A program made the position numbers and the translations under genes. Below the pieces are notes generated by a model. That model ran no database searches. It was not told the origin of the DNA and saw only the letters and a list, made by a program, of their open reading frames with translations. From Candidatus Buchananbacteria bacterium (GTDB lineage: Bacteria > Patescibacteriota > Patescibacteriia > CAIXNZ01), in NCBI GenBank assembly GCA_030592165.1, contig JAUVKC010000046.1, positions 1 to 7,985 of the forward strand: a stretch of 7,985 bases of DNA, in the 5' to 3' direction. Shown piece after piece: positions 5,501 to 7,985 of the stretch (position 1 is its first letter; each line of letters opens with the position of its first letter).

Positions 5501-7985
5501 TCAAGTTTGGTCGTCAACCGATGGTATTAACTGGGTTCAATCATCAGACGGACCATGGACTGGTAGACTAGCACCTGAGTCAATTGTCTATGACGATGGT
5601 AATGGTGAAAAATTATATTTAATGGGAGGCTGGGATGGTACGAGACTTAATGATGTATGGTCATTTGATAATCCTACTTGGGTTCAAGAGACAGCAGCAG
5701 CTCCTTGGTCAGGTCGTTATGCTTTTGGTGCTTTGAATTATAATGATAAAATGTGGGTTTTTGGTGGTAATGCGGCAACTGATTACTTACCATCTTTGTG
5801 GTCAAATGATGTTTGGTCTTCAACGGATGGTGCTAATTGGACAGCAGCAACAATGGCAGCAGAATTTGATGGTCGTGATTTTTTTGAGGCAGTAGTATTT
5901 AATAATAGGATGTGGTTTGGTTTTGGAGATTCAAATGGCGGTAGTAATAATGATTTTTGGGGTAGTAAATTAGATAGTTTGCTTTTTACTGTAACTCAAA
6001 GTATGAGTGGTGGTGGTATTGTTCCAATGGAGGTTATTGCATCACCAATCAATTTTGACTGTCAGGCAACAAATACTGATAGTTTACTTTGGACTTTTGA
6101 AGATCAGTCTGATAATGAAAGCGGTTTTAGATTGTATGAGCCCAATGATTTTATGTCAGATATTAAACGAAAACAAATAACTGAAGTAAATTTAAGTGAA
6201 ATATCAGAAACTGATTTAGATGTAAATACCCAATACACAAGATATGCCACTGCTTTTAAAATTGAAACTACTACTACTCGGGAATCAGGACCAAGTAATC
6301 AGGCTAGTTGTTATACCTTGGCTAATACACCCTTGACTCCAACGATTGGAGATACAACAGATAATAGTATTTCATTAGTTTTAAATAATAATGATAATAA
6401 TCCAGATTATACACAATATGCAATTTATGAAGCAAATACATCTGTGTATGTTCAATCTGATGGTAGCTTTTTTGAGGGTGAAGACTGGTTAACTTATGAA
6501 GAATGGGGAAGCCAAATTAATGTAATAGGTGGAGATTTTATTGAAGATGATTTTATAATAACCTTAGATACAAATCAATCATATAATTTTGCAGTCAAAG
6601 CCAGAAATGGAGACGGAATTGAGACTGCTTTTTCTCCGGGAACATCAGGTGAAATTATCGAAAGTCCAGACCCGAATGATCAAGAGCAAACTGAAGTTTT
6701 AGTTAGTCTAGGTGTTGGTATAAATATTAGTCAAAATCAAATTAGTAAAATATTTTCTAAGGTAGTTTTTGCTACTTCAGGTGAATCTAGCCAATCAATA
6801 AGTGAAAGACTTATTATTGAGTTTTCTTTGATTTTAAATATAATCCTGGCAATTTTATTTATACTTTTAATAATAACTGTATTTGGGGCGTTAAAACATG
6901 TTCAGGTTAAAGGTCTTGGTAATAAAATGAAAATGGTTTTTAAATTACTGCATAAAGATCCTGCTGTTGTATTTACAGCAAATACAAGTCAAGACAAAAG
7001 AGGAACATATAATAATTCATATGAAAAATACAAGAAATTTCATGATTATAGTAAAAAAACAGTTAAAAGAGCTTTTGGTATAATAATTTTAAAATCATTA
7101 ATTTTATGTGTTTTAATTTTTGGAGTAATAGGAGTTAATCATCAGGGAATAGCCCAGCTAGCACCATATAATCAAGATGGACAAGACGTTCAGCAAGGAG
7201 ATATTTTAAGTTATCAAATTAATTTTACTAATCAGGGAGATACTGTGGCATCAAATATTTTGATTACAGATATTATGAGTACATATGTTGGTTATGTCGA
7301 AAATAGTGGTATTTTAACTGTAGACGATGTTGTTTTTATAGACGGAGTTTCAAGCATAAATCAACAAATGAATTTTGCAGTTGGAGATTTACAGATAGGA
7401 ACTTCAGGTTCTGCAACTTTTAATGTTCAAGTTAACAGTGGAAACGAGGGCACATTAATAACAAATCAAGCTCAAATAAATGGGGATAATTTTACTAGCC
7501 AAATGTCTAATACTGTTAGTAATACAATTATTGATATCTCAGACCCAGTTATGCCAGACCCGGATGATCCAGACCCTGACGATCCTGATCCAGATGTTCC
7601 AGACCCAATTATTCCAGATCCGATTGTTCCTGATCCAGACGATCCAGACCCAATTATTCCAGATCCAGATACCCCAGACCCGATTGTACCTGATCCAGAG
7701 ACTCCAGGTCCAGTTATTCCGCCAGTTGAACCCATGATTGATGATGATAATGAAATAATAGGGTTTATCATTAATAACATATTTGATAACCCACAAATTG
7801 AAGAGGTGAGTAAGAATATAATAACCCCGGCTTTGATTACTATTGCTTTTTTAAACACAATACCTACGGCGATTCTGGTTGCTTCGAATATATTATTATA
7901 TCTGCATTTATTGTTTCTTGAACCATTCCTATGGTTGTTTAGAAAGAAGCGCGAGAAATGGGGTATTGTTTATGATGCTTTAACC
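2538..7985 (+). CDS. Giant multidomain membrane-anchored surface protein (VCBS, Kelch-like, FN3, DUF11), 3' end beyond window
   Basis: The frame is open for 1,816 codons to the right edge with no stop, so the gene is incomplete. An in-frame TAA at 2526 and the promoter just upstream support the ATG at 2538. Predicted layout: membrane helix 20-36; seven VCBS/FG-GAP repeats 50-387 with Ca-type D-x-N/D-x-D-x3-D loops; Ig-like segment 388-475; twelve Kelch-like repeats 476-1146; two FN3-like segments about 1165-1261 and 1262-1377; helix 1429-1451; Lys-rich loop 1452-1514; helix 1515-1533; DUF11-like domain about 1545-1665; PDPxx stalk 1673-1732; hydrophobic hairpin about 1762-1801; then basic RKKREKWGIVYDALT, perhaps the start of a carboxypeptidase-regulatory-like domain. 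By the positive-inside rule, 37-1428 and 1534-1761 face outward and the Lys-rich loop inward. These domains are typical of surface binding and adhesion proteins, and no catalytic site is evident. A role in cell contact is inference. Codon use resembles the neighbours and no frameshift was found. Confidence 0.93.
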   Translation, partial: MNKTLRKLNIFKILFSQAKLVLVLFFLLITSLFIFGNYSDVMSGKLEFYSITDYSVGADPWYIISADLNNDTELDLITANNFGNSVSVLMGVGNGIFQPKVDYPVTTNPIWVEAADLNNDNNLDLITANYTSNNISILIGNGNGTFQAKVDYPANSQTASVYARDFNNDNNLDIVAANLFSNNISVFLGVGDGTFLPKVDYATGGGPFVAYPADFDNDGEFDIAVPNETDNTVSILMGNGNGTFQPKIDYPTDITPWSIGVADFNHDTNLDIVTTNNSASSMSILLGNGNGTFQPKVDYTTDTTPWMTGISDLDLDGYLDIIVPNLGSDNIYIYFGNGDGTFESPVINPTNASPADVEPQDFNKDGVIDFVVITQGGSQASVYLNKRLNTYCSLTPSSVTSGGQITINANTTFTATSVWAEVENNNNLLTTVTLDNIGGNNYSKSIYTTTSNIGNNDVVVFASDGTDISVCSPSTGATWQKETVNDIPWHSRSGNRSVSFNGRIYMAGGLVDDFVNDVWSSANGTDWQEDTSNAAWTKRGHGGMTVFNNKMWMMGGNNYVEVGDTTTYTYFKDIWSSIDGSNWSLDNANAPWGERTLFGLTDFNGSLWLSGGVEKNGPVFSQQDDVWTSSDGINWTCVVGTDPGCGGAPAWANRWGHKMVTFDNKLWIIGGHGTGAYDYFEDVWSSTDGVTWVCEAGPYPGCLSSAPAWGSINPWGNARNNHEVLVYDEDGTGPLPEKMWLMGGSFKLDAPTNEENYNDVWSSADGQTWILEASPASKHQPIGVEPSNWTNWTARRNFAAVVHDSGIGNEMWVLGGYEFRVKSWNDVWHSSDGATWNLIGDDYDLIMGTRFDPQVFTYNNKLWLIGGLANGLGEQNDVWSSVDGTTWVCEAGSHPGCSTTVPWGARWGHQSFVYANKMWLVGGCIGPYTNTCSGGSRSVDVWYSVDGVNWTLATGTANYTWSNWPVAKVYDNRMWLIGGWVPGIGNDNQVWSSTDGINWVQSSDGPWTGRLAPESIVYDDGNGEKLYLMGGWDGTRLNDVWSFDNPTWVQETAAAPWSGRYAFGALNYNDKMWVFGGNAATDYLPSLWSNDVWSSTDGANWTAATMAAEFDGRDFFEAVVFNNRMWFGFGDSNGGSNNDFWGSKLDSLLFTVTQSMSGGGIVPMEVIASPINFDCQATNTDSLLWTFEDQSDNESGFRLYEPNDFMSDIKRKQITEVNLSEISETDLDVNTQYTRYATAFKIETTTTRESGPSNQASCYTLANTPLTPTIGDTTDNSISLVLNNNDNNPDYTQYAIYEANTSVYVQSDGSFFEGEDWLTYEEWGSQINVIGGDFIEDDFIITLDTNQSYNFAVKARNGDGIETAFSPGTSGEIIESPDPNDQEQTEVLVSLGVGINISQNQISKIFSKVVFATSGESSQSISERLIIEFSLILNIILAILFILLIITVFGALKHVQVKGLGNKMKMVFKLLHKDPAVVFTANTSQDKRGTYNNSYEKYKKFHDYSKKTVKRAFGIIILKSLILCVLIFGVIGVNHQGIAQLAPYNQDGQDVQQGDILSYQINFTNQGDTVASNILITDIMSTYVGYVENSGILTVDDVVFIDGVSSINQQMNFAVGDLQIGTSGSATFNVQVNSGNEGTLITNQAQINGDNFTSQMSNTVSNTIIDISDPVMPDPDDPDPDDPDPDVPDPIIPDPIVPDPDDPDPIIPDPDTPDPIVPDPETPGPVIPPVEPMIDDDNEIIGFIINNIFDNPQIEEVSKNIITPALITIAFLNTIPTAILVASNILLYLHLLFLEPFLWLFRKKREKWGIVYDALT
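2685..3698 (+). repeat. Seven VCBS/FG-GAP repeats with exact 147-bp period
   Basis: The first Asp of the Ca-type loop falls at residues 67, 116, 165, 214, 263, 312 and 361, a spacing of exactly 49 residues (147 bp) each time. Each unit has the pattern A-D-(L/F)-N-N-D-x-x-L-D-(I/L)-x-x-x-N, then S-(V/I)-L-x-G-x-G-(N/D)-G-T-F-Q-P-K-V-D-Y. Seven units match a seven-bladed beta-propeller of the integrin-alpha kind. The DNA copies have diverged, so the regular period reflects structural constraint or an old duplication series rather than a fresh array. Confidence 0.88.
3963..5975 (+). repeat. Twelve Kelch-like DVWSSxDGxxW repeats
   Basis: The Trp of the motif N-D-V-W-S-S-x-D-G-x-x-W lies at residues 519, 575, 627, 684, 761, 828, 879, 942, 991, 1041, 1093 and 1141 (the last two or three degenerate in part). 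Each is preceded by a strand of the form (K/R)-M-W-(L/V/M)-x-G-G, the double glycine typical of Kelch and galactose-oxidase-like propellers. Spacing varies from 48 to 77 residues through loop insertions. Twelve units could form two six-bladed propellers. Four units carry C-x7-C pairs. Confidence 0.8.
7554..7733 (+). repeat. Pro-Asp-Pro-x-x pentapeptide array (15-bp period)
   Basis: Residues 1673-1732 form twelve pentapeptides. Ten are exact Pro-Asp-Pro-x-x, with x-x being DD, DV, II, IV, DT or ET, and the last two are degenerate (PGPVI, PPVEP). The array lies between the DUF11-like domain and the last membrane hairpin, which fits an extended, stiff, acidic stalk that holds the domain off the membrane. 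Open frames on either strand in this stretch are by-products of the period. Confidence 0.9.

Noticed and set aside
2685..5975. CRISPR-like or DNA-level direct repeat array
   Set aside because: The periodicity is at the protein level; DNA units are diverged, coding throughout, and have no constant repeat with unique spacers.
7472..7858. Gly/Ser-rich minus-strand frame and two other frames over the same stretch
   Set aside because: The 15-bp Pro-Asp-Pro repeat keeps other frames free of stops; these are by-products of the period.
2538..7985. Alternative code with TGA as sense (as in SR1/Gracilibacteria)
   Set aside because: No in-frame TGA occurs in any of the four genes, and Trp and Gly use their standard codons.

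Overview
The window looks like part of a small, AT-rich bacterial genome, most likely from the candidate phyla radiation (Patescibacteria, Parcubacteria-like). Three things point there. The coding sequence is strongly A/T-biased. Gene starts lack visible Shine-Dalgarno sequences. The large surface protein ends, at the window edge, with a membrane-spanning tail running into a Trp-Gly-rich segment of a kind I associate with CPR surface proteins. The genetic code appears standard: more than 1,800 codons of one gene contain no in-frame TGA, and Trp is encoded by TGG. The assignment rests on recalled family features, not on a search.

Left part (1-2409): a rho-independent terminator on the + strand closes whatever lies upstream. 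After it come three minus-strand translation genes in transcription order rpmE (L31), prfA (RF1) and prmC (RF glutamine methyltransferase). PrmC methylates the GGQ glutamine of RF1, and prfA and prmC abut with no gap (TAA directly followed by ATG), so they are very probably translationally coupled. A cluster of three overlapping inverted repeats lies between rpmE and prfA. Short heptanucleotide tandem repeats sit inside prmC (two places) and just upstream of the likely prfA start.

Right part (2410-7985): a 128-bp divergent intergenic region carries an extended -10 promoter. It is followed by one very large + strand gene that stays open to the right edge, giving 1,816 codons with no stop. The product is a predicted multi-pass surface protein. 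In order it has an N-terminal membrane anchor, seven VCBS/FG-GAP blades with an exact 49-residue period, an Ig-like segment, twelve Kelch-like Asp-Val-Trp-Ser-Ser-x-Asp-Gly repeats, two FN3-like segments, a membrane helix, a Lys-rich cytoplasmic loop, a further helix, a DUF11-like domain, a Pro-Asp-Pro pentapeptide stalk, and a final hydrophobic hairpin leading to a new domain cut off by the edge. It is the most interesting object in the window: possibly a cell-surface adhesion or contact protein, with no function shown by the sequence alone.
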